Positions 20,640-32,345 of a stretch of 64,000 nucleotides of DNA are shown here, one piece after another. The translations under genes were made by a program, and so were the position numbers. Under the pieces are notes generated by a model. That model saw only the letters and a program-made list of their open reading frames with translations. It ran no database searches and was not told where the DNA came from. This DNA comes from Saturnia japonica (taxonomy: Eukaryota > Arthropoda > Insecta > Lepidoptera > Saturniidae). The stretch's first letter is position 1. The number at the start of each line of letters is the position of its first letter. The DNA lies in the NCBI GenBank assembly GCA_033032175.1, contig CM065304.1:16864001-16928000 (forward strand), given 5' to 3'.

Positions 20640-22845
20640 TTTATATAACTCAATAACCACTTATGTTATTTAAAATTCACTTAGGGTTTAGATACATTTA
20701 TTGTGATATTTCAAACGGTTCTGAAATGATGACAAATTAAATGCAAGCGGGATATGCAACTCGAAAATTTCAGAAAAATGTCCTATGCAACAGGTACCAA
20801 TTAATTTACGACATGGCTCTGGATATAACGTATTTAGTTTATGTCAAAAGTAGTGAATTAATTCGACTGTCGATAATTGTAAGCGATACTCGCAAGTTTA
20901 ATTAAATAAAATGTATGAATGAATAACTTTTGAAAGTTGCTATAGTTTATTTTAATATAATTATTTGAAAATTATATATATCCTAAAAGTAAAACCTTGT
21001 TAGGTTTGTCAATATGTATAAATCAATTCAATAGGCATAGTGACGCAGTGCTAATAGCCGAAAGAGTCATGGATTCCATTCCATGTAGGCTGGAATTTTC
21101 TACAACAAATAATGCCCGCGACGCCTACGAATAGAATTACTATTATAAATTATTTTTAAGTACATTTTGAAACTTGTAAGGATGGACATAAATTAATTCT
21201 GTCTGGGTTATATATAGCTAATACATAATATTATCTATTTAGTTTCCATAGTATAAATGTGGTAGATATGGCCATAATTTTCTACCTACATTGGATGACA
21301 ACCAAATAAAATTTGGTAAAAATAATATTTTTTTAAATGATATACTTTTGCTATACATATACATATATATATATATATATACAAAAATTTCTCACTTATT
21401 TAATAGTATTAGATAATATTAGAAGTAGAAATACTACTTACTTTTATAAATAGTGTGTAGTCTGCAGAGTCATGAGCTTGTTTCCTGTATAACAGAAATA
21501 ATTTCTTTGTATATTTATTAAATATTGCTAAAATCAACAATAACTTGTAATCTCTTCCTGGACGTACAATAGACATGTCAAACTTATCATGCAGTGTAAA
21601 TGAAACAAATCTTGCTGAAATTGCTCTTAAAACTGAAACTGAAATGCAGTATTATACTGGGTACACCAGAACAATCTTCGTTCAATTAAAATTATATAAA
21701 GATTCTTTAAAGCTCTGGGTGTTAGATAATTAAATTTTGAAATAAAATTTAAAATTAATAATTCATTGCACTAAGAAGGATCTTATAAATTATCTATTTT
21801 CATGCTCCATTTACCTTCAAAGCATATTGGTATGGGTTAGCTGGTTTGGTAAAGGATTATGACATGATTTTTTTAAGTTTCAGCCATAATGAAGACCCAT
21901 TTATTTGGATATCTTTGGATATCACAGGTTCAACAATGAAAACACATAAAATTACTTTAATTGCAGTAACCTATCCATAAGGAAAAGAGAAATAATATAA
22001 TTTTAATAAATAGTTATGAAGGTAAAGTAGTGTTAGGTTGACTAAGCATTTGGAAATGGATGAAGTTATGAATAAATAATGCAGGATAAAAAGGAGTTAT
22101 TTCAAAGTTAATTATCAATTACATAATTATAAAATATAATGCTGTACTCTTTGGACCTATTTATGTATGGGAACATGACATTATAATAATTGAAAAATAG
22201 TAAAAGACACCTCAAATTTATGTAAGTGAAGGTGTATTAGTCACTAGTTCAAGTAGTCAATGATAACTATAAAAATAATTATTTCTATGGTATATTTTCA
22301 ACTAAGAAAAAGTGAAACAATATTGAGATTGAAAATGCTAACCAGCGATAAAAGTCATGTTGATTGTGTTAAATATAGAAAATGATGATTTAGCACTACT
22401 AATAATTTCTTTGAATTATTATAATATTTAATTAATATCAATTATGTTTTATTAAATGTGCAGATCTGTACATCTTTAGTGTAAACACCAAGTTTTTGTA
22501 TAATTGTTTTGGATGATCTAAATTTGGTTGTGCCTTATTAATGTGTTTTTACGTCATAAAATGTTATTTAATATTTTTTCTACAGTATTTATGTAAGTTA
22601 CTGTATGTAAACCATCAAAATGTCAATCCTTTTACTAACTCTTAGGTAAATCTCATTTGATGTTTATCATTTTCAATATTTTAAACAAATGAGTGTATTG
22701 TTAGAGTTTAGTAATTTGTTTAGCGTTATTGTTTTATAATTATAAATGAAACATGTTATTTATACAAACCTAGAAATATTTTTAAACAAACTTTATAATT
22801 CTGTTAACTCAATAGATTTTCTTTTTTTCTATTCTATATAGGTCA
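20640..22845. other. Long AT-rich stretch without genes
   Basis: Contains an (AT)n microsatellite at 21353-21382. No ORF, motif or repeat partner was recognised on either strand. Confidence 0.4.
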
Positions 22846-22849
22846 AAAC

Positions 22850-23085
22850 CAATGCTAAAGTATTTGGTCACAATCTCACCTAATGTTAAGTGACGATGTG
22901 GCCCATGATAGTAACACACTAAATCTATTAAGGGAACAGACTCTCAAGTGCAGCTGCCAAAACACATCTATAAGTGAGGGCATTAGAAAAGGGTATACCA
23001 CACTATGCTACAGTGTCACCTCATTGTTTTACTTCACCAAAAACTCAAGCTCTTTTTAGTATAAACACCATGTCTGTACATGCTA
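22850..23085 (+). repeat. Dispersed repeat, copy 2
   Basis: Shares ordered blocks with the minus-strand copy at 640-1012: TAGTAACACACTAA, ACTCTCAAGTGCAGCTGCC, AACACATCTATAA, CTTCACCAAAAACTCAAGCT and CATGCTACCA. It also carries CACCTAATGTTAAGTGACG, a phrase common in lepidopteran repeats. Confidence 0.5.
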
Positions 23086-23089
23086 CCAC

Positions 23090-23810
23090 TGAGGCATTGT
23101 TGATTAAATTTAATAATTTTCAATAAAAATTATAATTTTGATTAATTTTTTTTATACATCTAATCAAATTTTTTCTTATTGAAACTACTTATAGGGATAA
23201 ACTGTTTTGGGTTGTTTGAAATGAAGATGCTGCATAAGTTCACATCTGTATAATTATTGGTATTTTACATAGCCTGGGTATTCTAGTTTTCTCTATGTCT
23301 CAGACACTGTTTTATATTTAAATTATATTGTAATTGGATTGTATTGTAATACCTTATAATGTGTCAGAATATTGACATTCCAAATGCTTTATTTCAGTGT
23401 ATTGAATTGAAGGTTATTTGGTATATTAGTTTTGTTGTTGTATTTACACGGTTGTTATATTAACTTATTAGTTTAATGAATAATTATAAAACTAATTCTA
23501 TTGAGTACTCTGGGTTTGATTAAATAGGCTATCTTCCTTGCAATTTACATATCATCATCTTATTATCTCAACATTTTATCTTCAACTTCTATCAACTCTC
23601 ACTGATGTTAGCACATTATTTAAATACTCTAATTTTATCTGTCTAAAAATAATGCTTATAAATCACTTTAATTTCCAATAAATCTTTGTAATACCTTATT
23701 ATAGCTTATGTATAAGAAATAGGCATATGCTATCGCTGACTTTTTTTTAATATTCTAAGGACCAATATTATTATAGAACTTTATATTTCCGTATAATTAA
23801 CGATTACGCC
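23090..23810. other. AT-rich, nothing recognised
   Basis: No coding, repeat or regulatory signal seen. Confidence 0.3.
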
Positions 23811-23814
23811 AGCG

Positions 23815-24034
23815 AACGCAGTTCGGGAGGGCCTCGACTTCCGATTTACGTAACAAAAACCAATATTTAAGTCTATGTGAGAGTTGTAACCTTATTTTAA
23901 ATGGCCTATACTATTCCTCGAGTCTGGCTACCATATAAAAAAAATTATTTCAAATCCGACTGGTACTTCCAGAGATTAGCGTGTATAAACAAACAAACAA
24001 AAAAAAATCTTTTCCACTTTATTATATTAGTATA
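23815..24034 (-). mobile_element. Helitron-like fragment
   Basis: Ends AGATTAGCGTGTATAAACAA followed by CAAACAAACAA and TTATATTAGTATA, the inverse of the usual 5' region of the family also seen at 1612-1785. The 3' terminus is degraded. Confidence 0.45.
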
Positions 24035-24039
24035 AATAC

Positions 24040-24320
24040 ACCAATAACTTCCATACTCACACAGGCACTCACAGAACACAGATACGCCAAACAATACTTA
24101 CATAGGTTCCAAATAATCGAGAATGACACATGTTTTGAGGATTGCCCATGTTTTAATAGAATTCTATTTGACCATGAGATCCTTTGTTAAAATCTCAAAG
24201 TATCACCCTACAACCTAAAGAGCCTCATGAATAAAGGGTCTACTTTAAATTCTTATATCAAACTGATAAACTTAATTATACTATTGTATTGTATTATTAT
24301 TCTATTTCTCATTGTATATA
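24040..24320 (+). pseudogene. LINE ORF2 C-terminal fragment
   Basis: Translates with LTQALTEHRYAKQYLHRFQI followed by ENDTCFEDCPCFN and FDHEILC. This resembles the LTGHG-F--YL-RF...C--C segment at the C-terminus of R1/Jockey-type ORF2 proteins. It is short and lacks the full cysteine set. Confidence 0.5.
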
Positions 24321-24329
24321 CTTTTCTTC

Positions 24330-25210
24330 CATGTTTGTGTATTTACCATAGATTTAAGTTTGTCATTATATTTTGATCAAACATTTCATGTGCAGCGAAA
24401 TCATCAACCAATTATCAGTTATTCATTATCATTCATCATCAATCATTCCACAGGACACAGTCGCATATGATAATAATTGTATCAAATCGCAAACATCTTC
24501 CCTACTGTACCACACCATTTCTTCATATTATTTTAACGCTAATTAATATCTTGAACAACAAAGAAATGGATGAAAAACACATTAACATTTAAAAAAAATA
24601 TTTTATTGTAAAATTACATACATATATGCAAATAAATAATATTATTATTTAAAATTGATTTAGGCAAATAAAGTATGTGGAAAGGACACTTGGTTTTTCT
24701 ATTACTAACATTCCAATTGTTGATAATAGTATGCCTTAGATTTCCTAATTCATCTTTAACACCTGTAAAGTCAGTGGAGCTGTAAATGTTTGCAAAAACT
24801 ACATAAGTAAACGTACCTTATCATTTCAAAATTTATAGATATCAATTTTATTACTATTTCTAAGTTTTTTTTCTAAACTTAAGTACCATTTTGAATTATT
24901 GGTAATTTATAATTTGATTACATTTAAACACCTTTAATTCAAGTCATCTCTATAGTCGAGTAGTTCTCTAACAGTCATTAATTACTCACAGTATCAAGAA
25001 GTTCCACAACAATGTTCAGTGTGTTAGGAAAACAAACTGATTAATTTTAATAATCAAACCAGCTATTTATGATCTAATTAATGAGGTATGATTCTAACAG
25101 GTCAAAAGTTCTAACTGTGGACACAGATACAAGATAACCACAAAACTCACAGTTCCGTGAAATTGTTAATAGTAATGCATAAACTGTTAAAATCCAAGCA
25201 TAATTATTAA
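24330..25210. other. AT-rich, nothing recognised
   Basis: No coding or repeat signal seen. Confidence 0.3.
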
Positions 25211-25212
25211 CA

Positions 25213-25749
25213 ACTAGATGTGCCCGTGGCTTCGCTCATGTGGACTACAGAATGCCAGCGTGAAATTTACTTTCCCGCTCCCGGCTCTTCTAAAGACAAA
25301 AGTTCTTATTGTGGGTGTTCCTTAAAAGATAGATATGTATAGTCTCTGAAACATTTTTGTAGGTCTTATTAATGTCTACAATTGTGTAGTACATTAATTT
25401 GCTATATATCTTATGGTTTGCTCAGCGTAATCCATTTAAGTGATTGAATTGATTTACCGTGACCAGATTTTTTTTTCTGCAGAACCCTAATTCTTTTTCT
25501 AAAATAAAAGTAGCCTAAGTTACTCCCTATAACATCAGCTATTTATCAGTCAAAGTCCCGTCAAAATCGGTTCAACGGTTTCGGAGATTACCCTGAACAA
25601 ACAGACAGACAGACAGACAGACAGACCAACAAAAATCTTAAAATTGTTTTTTTTTGTTTAAATAATGTATATACTTTCAAATGCATTAACTAAAAAACTG
25701 TTGTTTTGACATTACAAACAGACACTTCAATTTTATTTAATTGTATAGA
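25213..25749 (-). mobile_element. Helitron-like non-autonomous element, complete
   Basis: On the minus strand it starts TCTATACAATTAAATAAAATTG at 25749 and ends GGGCACATCTAGT at 25213, with the same interior blocks as 20139-20638. A (GACA)n run at 25600-25625 lies near its 5' third. Confidence 0.65.
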
Positions 25750-26269
25750 TCAGTTGCTATATCAATAAATCAAATATTTTACTTTTTACTTTTTGTATTG
25801 GTAAGAGATGGCACTGTCAAGATTTTGTACTGGGTATTCTTTGATTTGTTTACATATTGTTTAAGGGTTAGTTTTTATAAACAAATTGCAATTTTATTTA
25901 TTTCTATAGATTCTAATTACAACTTATTATTGTTTAATTACTCTTGTACTTTATGTAATTTAATAGCCTATTTCAAACCTAAGACATAAAATTTATATTT
26001 CACTATAAGTTTTTAACAAATATATGTGGTTGCAAAATAGTAAATTATTTGACTAAAAAATTTATTAGAAGGAAGTTAAATAATAACAGGTAGTATTTAA
26101 CAGCTGCTTAAGATTATAGATGAAAAATTAATTCCAATTATTATTAAATTAATACAAAAGAATCAGTGGTTGTATTACAAGTAACACCTAAGATTACATC
26201 ATACAAGACCACATTGTTGGACAAGTGTTTAAGCTGTTGTTAACAATGTCATTGTGAAGGCCACTGGCC
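25750..26269. other. AT-rich, nothing recognised
   Basis: A short frame at 25741-25989 is compositionally just AT-rich sequence. No homology recognised. Confidence 0.3.
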
Positions 26270-26365
26270 ACAGTTCCTCTTAAATCTTCATTAGACAGTA
26301 CCTAATAAAAAGAGAGTACAGTTCCTCTTAAATCTTCATTAGACAGTACCTAATAAAAAGAGAGT
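26270..26365. repeat. Perfect 48-bp tandem duplication
   Basis: ACAGTTCCTCTTAAATCTTC and the next 28 bases at 26270-26317 are repeated exactly at 26318-26365. Identity over 48 bp implies a recent event, or an assembly artefact. Confidence 0.9.
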
Positions 26366-26369
26366 AGAA

Positions 26370-27220
26370 ACAAAACAATGTAATAAAAACAAAGGACCGT
26401 ACGTTTAGTCCACAGCTCGATACTTTCGCGTACGTGATAATCGTGATAGATCTCTATTGCATGCAGGAAGCTGACACATGTGTTAATATTATTTAAAAAA
26501 ACATTAGTACATGAGCGTGTGAATCTTTTTTCACAGTCACAAGACACCCAGTTTGTATTCGCAACATAAAAAAAACACTTACGAGCTAATTTCACAAAAT
26601 GTATGGTAAAATTCTAAGGCCTTTGCATGTTTGCAACAACGATCGTTGCGCTCAAGTGTTGACCTAAATGTGCAAGGACTAAACAGATGCGCAGAAATTC
26701 ATTCCGGGCTAAACAGATGAACCTGCGATTAAGGGCGTGAAAAGAACAAGAGTGAAACCTAGGGAAAAACTAATAAAATAGACGACGACATGCCCAGAGT
26801 GTGTTTATTAACACCAAAAACACTCACCTAATTTATATTTTGTTCTTAGTCATTCATAGGTAGGTATCATTTGTTAAACTTATTTTATAACATAGTTGAA
26901 GTTGTGGCCGAAATTTAAAAAAATAAATATGTCTAAAGCAATGTGCACTCAATTTTAACAACTTCAAACACCGTGGTAGGTGCTGGTAGGCATTAGGCAA
27001 TAATGTTGCCAGACATAATTGGAAATAATTATTTACCATGAATAAATAAAGCACTCTGTAGGTAGCGGGAACTTCCTGTCTCATCTAGATTAAAATTAGC
27101 CTGTGTTTTTTTATTGTAATTTTATAATTATTGATAAGTTTTTACGGAAAAGGGTATCTTTAGTAGGTACTACATTAATCTGGAAATTTAATTTACTTTG
27201 GTATAGTAGCTTACAAGAGT
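26370..27220. other. Non-coding, nothing recognised
   Basis: Minus-strand frames at 26350-26595 and 26854-27084 have no recognisable motif or splice-phase support. Confidence 0.3.
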
Positions 27221-27227
27221 TACAAGT

Positions 27228-27312
27228 GATATAATGGCAACGTGTGGGTAAACATAATTCCGCCAATGTCACGTTGAAAGAACCATTCAATAACGAAGGA
27301 GATTTAACGTAA
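27228..27312 (+). repeat. Short dispersed repeat, copy 1
   Basis: TGATATAATGGCAACGT, CGCCAATGTCACGTTG and AACGAAGGA recur in the same order at 49990-50070; the CGCCAATGTCACGT part also recurs at 27660. Function unknown. Confidence 0.45.
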
Positions 27313-27319
27313 ACTATGA

Positions 27320-28640
27320 CGTGATAAAAATGAACCCTATCTAAATCCACGGAATAATCGTATTTTAAGCCAAATTTAAAAATTAAAATAAAATTTAAAA
27401 TTTATTCCGTCGTCCTGCCGTTTAAACACTATTATGAAACGTAGGAAACATTCCAACAAACATACTTTGACACGTGCTTTGACACTAATCTGTAATAATA
27501 ATTCTGTGGTCCTGTCTGTCATAAATGTAATTATAATGATAGGCCCTTTAATAATATAATTATTTTTTAACAATTTTTATGAAAATATTCACTTGAAATA
27601 CTTGTCTCCTTTTTCTTTGCTAATAGCACCGTGTGTAGTAAGTTAGTAACACAATTTCGCCAATGTCACGTAGTTGCAAAATTACATATTTTTGATATAT
27701 ATTACCAGTTGAGTCAGAATTTTGTTTTCAGTGCCTTATGAGCTATGTCAAAGTTAATTACAAAAATGCTCCAGATTAGTAAATAAATATAAGTACAGTT
27801 ATATATATAAAAATCTAACTAAATACTACGACATATATTTCTTTATTTAGAGTTTAATTTTGTTCATTTTTAAATTCTAGATCATTCTTGGTATTATGTT
27901 TGGTAGTCTCATTTGCAGAATTTGGTCATACTTTACTGTTCCTATTTCCTGGACAAATTCGAAAATCCTGTAACCGTTTCTTACAATTTTATTAATATAT
28001 TATGTATTAAATTTCTATAAAAAGTCATGAGTTAGGGCCAGGGATAGGGTGGCAACACTTAGGGTTGTCGATTTGTGGCAATTCTCCAAACTGGGGACTT
28101 ATAAATCGATTGGGGATTGATATTATGAGGGAAATTTAACGTTTTATCATTCAAGCTCTAATGATATTTTTTATAGACAAGAAGTAGACATGTTACTGGT
28201 GCACGCAATTTGAAGACTCGAAAACGTTTTGTTAGAGTTTTTGGCGGGATCTTGAAGTGACATGTTGTGGTTGTTATTTTTAATTCATTTACTTAGGTTT
28301 TTGACCCTATATTAAGTAATATTTGTGGCGTTTTGCGTGATATAGTTTGGTTTTTGTGCATAAGTGAAGTGGATTATAAATATAAGCTGAAAGCATTCAT
28401 TCCGAGATCACACAAAAATTCCCTAGAAAGTTCTAACAAGGGAGCCACCATCTTGTTAGGATACTGAATCGTCATAACACTTGACAATATAATTCACTCG
28501 ATAATGGCAGTAATGGTCTTCATTAAAGAGGACCGGTTGCCAAGTTAGGAAGAAGAAGAAGAAGAAGGTTTTGTTAACAGTCTGCGTCAAGTAAGCCGAC
28601 GAGTGTGATTGTGATACCCGAGCGTTACAATTAAAAAAAC
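27320..28640. other. Non-coding with an (AAG)n run
   Basis: An (AAG)n run lies at 28549-28567. Just before it, 28505-28548 reads VMVFIKEDRLPS then stop. That recalls the C-terminal domain of Pao/BEL polyproteins but is too short to call. Confidence 0.25.
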
Positions 28641-28641
28641 A

Positions 28642-28718
28642 ATGGCGTCATGTGTTTTGACAAAGTGTATCAATTATGATGTTAAATTTAATAAAACACA
28701 TGCTATCTCATACCATAT
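28642..28718 (+). CDS. Possible THAP-type zinc-finger first exon
   Basis: ATG opens MASCVLTKCINYDVKFNK then THAISYH, followed by a GTGAGTG donor that leaves two bases. C-x4-C followed about 12-16 residues later by a hydrophobic-x-H signature resembles the start of THAP domains (host proteins and P-element transposases). No second exon carrying the distal C-x2-H pair was found, so this may be a relic. Confidence 0.3.
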
Positions 28719-28724
28719 GTGAGT

Positions 28725-29400
28725 GTGTTATTTTTCTATATTATTGGTGTATTTATAGTATTTTTATACAATGGGTAAACATTTTTTATTGAAAGAGCAA
28801 CATAAATGCGTCCGCTCCAGACATTTGAAGCGCTATTGTCTGAATGATAGCTAACTCTTTCATTTACGCTCTTTTCTTATAGTTTGCGCTACTCATTATG
28901 GTCCTGAAGATCAAACCTATTTTTTAACCCTGGCTGCAAGCACCGTTTTGCCTGCGCAGTCCAACTGTGCAGATATGACTGTACAAAAAAGTAGAAGTGT
29001 AAAGAATATATTTGTAATAGGTACAGGTATTATAATCCGCGCCACGAACTAATATATTATGACACACAAATACTGAATAATAGGATACCAAACATTAAGC
29101 ATGCGATTCACGATCCGCATGGCGAATCACCGCAAAGTACCTCTGTATTTGTTCGTTATAGGGGCGCGCGTCTTGCGAGTAAGCGAGATGACTACATGAT
29201 TTGAAACTTCGTATAGAAAGGAGCGCTGTCTGCTGGCTTTTCGTATGCGCAGCTAGTTAAGTATAGTAAAGACATAAGTATACACGTCGGGGTTCGTATG
29301 AAAACTACATGTGTTAGGAACACAATAAGCAAGCAATGAGAACAGAATCACTATATTAGGCACCGGTTACTCGAATATCAGTGTATTAACTAATACAGAT
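28725..29400. other. Non-coding, nothing recognised
   Basis: A GC-rich spot at 29160-29190 (GGGGCGCGCGTCTTGCG) could belong to a promoter, but I see no TATA or initiator arrangement to support that. Confidence 0.25.
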
Positions 29401-29405
29401 ATTAT

Positions 29406-29907
29406 ACTATTTCCATTTCTTTATTTTCTCGATGACAGTTCTAATTTGATAGTTATAGTGTTGTGGCCAAATAAGTAATGATTTAGATCGCAAGTATTTA
29501 TTATATTTTTAGCAAACAGATTTTGATTAAAATAAATAAATAAAGATTACCTGTCGCTATAATTATTTCGTTTCATTGTCGAGTACCTACCTATACCTAC
29601 TTATTTTACAACAGCTTCGAAAATTTTGAAGAAGTCGGCATTATCAATCTAGAATTAATACGTGTAACATCTTTTAATGAAATATAATATTAGTTAATAA
29701 ATTTTTACAAAAGTATCCGGCAGTAGTGTGTTATCGTGTTACGTTTATCGATATAGCTCCATTCCTATCAGTTAGTCCGACTCTGGTATAACTTGTACGT
29801 GTGTAAACGTCATATTTTTATAAAATAATGCATACATAATGTAAAAAAGACACTCGTTCAAGTTTTCACAGGAGTTGTCATCGAGAAAATAAAGAAATGG
29901 AAATAGT
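29406..29907. repeat. Element bounded by perfect 32-bp inverted repeats
   Basis: ACTATTTCCATTTCTTTATT and the next 12 bases at 29406-29437 are exactly inverted at 29876-29907. Outside the arms, similarity continues weakly. The interior (about 440 bp) has no ORF. It looks like a non-autonomous DNA transposon; no clear target duplication. Confidence 0.6.
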
Positions 29908-30038
29908 GTAGTTATATTCATAGATTAGTTTGTAATTTTTGTATTAGGTATCTTTTGGTATTTCGTATTAAATTAGCGGTTCCGTCAGTTCCTTGTAGCT
30001 AGCTGCGATTGCTTACATGTTATCATGTTGTTATGACC

Positions 30039-30486
30039 TGTTACAACCCGATTAAAAAGATAGAGAAAATCCTGTTCCCGAAATATCTCGAAGCAACCAC
30101 AAACTTCTCAGGACTTCAAAATAATGTTCGCGTCCTAAACAACCGCGGCGCATGTTTCTATAAACATCGCAGTTTATATACACATGTATAGGACTTATCG
30201 CCTCGATTATATCATCGAGTTGGCATAGAAACTAAATATCAAAAAAGTTAGCGACGATTCACGATTTTTCTGCGATCGTTTAGTTTAGGTATTTAAGCGA
30301 CTCAGGTGCAGCGCCGAGGCAGTTCAGTTTTGAATTACAAAGCGATAACAACGAGCGATAAAAGAAGCGAAACCACAATGAAATAAATAACAGTGTTGTG
30401 AGTTCGTGAAATTTGTAACTGTGTGGAATTCGAATAAAAGTTTTTCACGTCAATCATCGGCATTTTTAATACCCACCGGTGTAACA
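30039..30486 (+). mobile_element. Probable solo LTR
   Basis: Ends are TGTTACA and TGTAACA, a 7-bp inverted pair. Inside are a TATTTAAG box (about 30289), a TCAGTT initiator-like site about 30 bp on, and AATAAAA (about 30432), in the order expected of U3-R-U5. No internal region adjoins it, and flanks do not show a clear target duplication. Confidence 0.45.
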
Positions 30487-30697
30487 GTATCGTATCTTTT
30501 GTGAATTTCGAATGTAAATATTTTTTAATTTGTGTTTAGAATCAACTAAAAAGGCAATTGTTTGACGTTTTTAATCAAAATATACAAAAAAAAAATACAG
30601 AAAAATCTATAGTAATTGTAGTACATGAAATAGTGACATTTTTTAACATAATATATTTTATTATACCAAAGATTTCGACGTTGACGACATTCCATAA

Positions 30698-31216
30698 TCT
30701 ATACAATTAATAAAATTGTAATGTCTGTTTGTAATGTCAAAATAACACTTTTTTACCAAATGCATATGAAACTATATACGAAACCTAAAACAAAAAGCCA
30801 CTTTTAAAATTTTTGTCAGTCTGTCTGTTTGTTTTGGGTAATCTTCGAAATGGTTGGACCGATTTTGAGGCAACTTTCACTGATAAATAGCTGATGTTAA
30901 AGAGAGTAAGTTAGTCTACTTTTATTTTAGAAAAAGAATTAGGGTTCCGCGTAAATAAAAAACCACTGATCATGGTGAATCAGATCGGGTGCTTAAATGG
31001 TTTACGCTGAATAAACTATAAGAGATATTGCAAATTAATATATTAAATAATTGTAGACATTAATAATACCTACAAAAAAGTCAGGGTTTATATACGTTTA
31101 TCTTATAAGCAACACCCACAATAAGCATTTTTGTCTATAAAATAGCCGGGAGCGGGGTAGCAAGATTCGCGCGGGCATTCTGTAGTCCACGTGAGAGAAG
31201 CCGCGAACACAGCTAG
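30698..31216 (+). mobile_element. Helitron-like non-autonomous element, complete
   Basis: Begins TCTATACAATTAATAAAATTG and ends GAAGCCGCGAACACAGCTAG, with the shared interior blocks GTCTGTCTGTTTGTTT and AGGGTTCCGC. The final T of CTAGT is lost. Confidence 0.65.
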
Positions 31217-31293
31217 GATTTAATAAGAAATGAAAATTTTATGTTTTATTTACATATTATATTATTCATATACATATTACATGTTAAATTATA

Positions 31294-32342
31294 CAGGGTA
31301 GGCTAGAAAGGTGTACGATTTTAAAAACACTCTTGCGTTTGAACCTTATGAGTGGGGACTGAGCGGGTGGTCGGGAGTATTCGCGGCTGAGTGCCCTAAG
31401 CGCTCGCCCCCAAGTCCGGTGAAGCTGTAAAAGCCGCAGCGGCTCTGTTTGACGATAGGACCCCTAAGGCTAACAGTGTAGTCAGTTCATAAAAAAAAGA
31501 GAATTTGGTCACTATAGATCGCTTCACCGGAGCGCAGCGTGCATTCTACGTTAAAAATTATTATAAAAATGGCGATTCGTGCGCTATTGTTCGACGCTTA
31601 TTTCGGCGTGAGTTTGGATTACATGACGTAAATCAGTGTCCGAATGAAAGTGTGATTCGATCGTGGGTCAGAAAGTTCGAAGCTACTGGTTCGACTCTCA
31701 AACAGAAGCCTGCAGGACGCCCAAGGTCACCAAGAACGGAAGACACAATTGAACAAGTTACAGCTTCAGTTCAACGTAATCCTGGTCTATCGACTCGCAA
31801 GCGATCAGCTGAACTTGTGGTTTCTAGAACATCTTTGCCTCGCATTTTGTTGAAAGATTCAAATTTGCACCCGTATAAAATTCAACTTGTGCAGGAATTA
31901 CTGCCAAATGACCCAATTTTACGACGAGCTTTAGTTGAAACAATGATGGAACGCTTTCAGAGTTTCAACAATATTCTGGTCTCCGATGAAGCCCATTTTC
32001 ACTTAAATGGGCATGTCAATAAACAGAATTACCGTTACTGGGCTGCAGAGAACCCACGCGCAAAATATCAAAAGCCTCTGCAATCGCCGAAAGTAACTGT
32101 TTGGGTGGCCATACCAGCACATGGAATTATTGGACCCTATTTCTTTGAAAATCAACCAAGGCAATCTGTCACTGTAAATTCCGACCGATACATAGCCATG
32201 TTAAGGGGTTTGTTCTTTTCGCAACTGCAAAAATTTTAAGCTTATAATCGTGCGACGTGGTTTCAACAAGATGGTGCGACATGCCATACATCTAATGCTT
32301 CGTTGGCCGCCGTAAACGAGATGTTTGCTGGAAAACTGAAAC
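31294..32342 (+). pseudogene. rosa-type (DD41D) transposon, 3' truncated
   Basis: After TA the sequence CAGGGTAGGCTAGAAAGGTG resembles a terminal repeat. The transposase reads from about 31505: GAQRAFYVKNYYKNGDS, ESVIRSWVRKFEATGST, GRPRSPRTEDTI, HPYKIQLVQEL, NNILVSDEAHFHLNGHVNK (first Asp), KVTVWVAI, GIIGPYFFENQ and VNSDRYIAML, then an in-frame TAA at 32237-32239, then TWFQQDGATCHTSN (second Asp) and EMFAGKL. It ends abruptly at 32342, where a minisatellite starts. No ATG precedes the frame; a LINE-tail repeat sits between the terminus and the ORF. Confidence 0.8.
31340..31494 (+). repeat. LINE-tail repeat inserted in rosa-type element
   Basis: Carries AAGTCCGGTGAAGCTGTAAA, AGCGGCTCTG, CCCCTAAGGCTAACAGTG and a short A-run ending a few bases before the transposase frame. 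Its position shows it inserted into the leader of the transposon. Confidence 0.65.
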
Positions 32343-32345
32343 TCA

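Noticed and set aside
28505..28548. Possible Pao/BEL polyprotein C-terminus (VMVFIKEDRLPS)
   Set aside because: Twelve residues are too few, and nothing upstream supports a Pao element.
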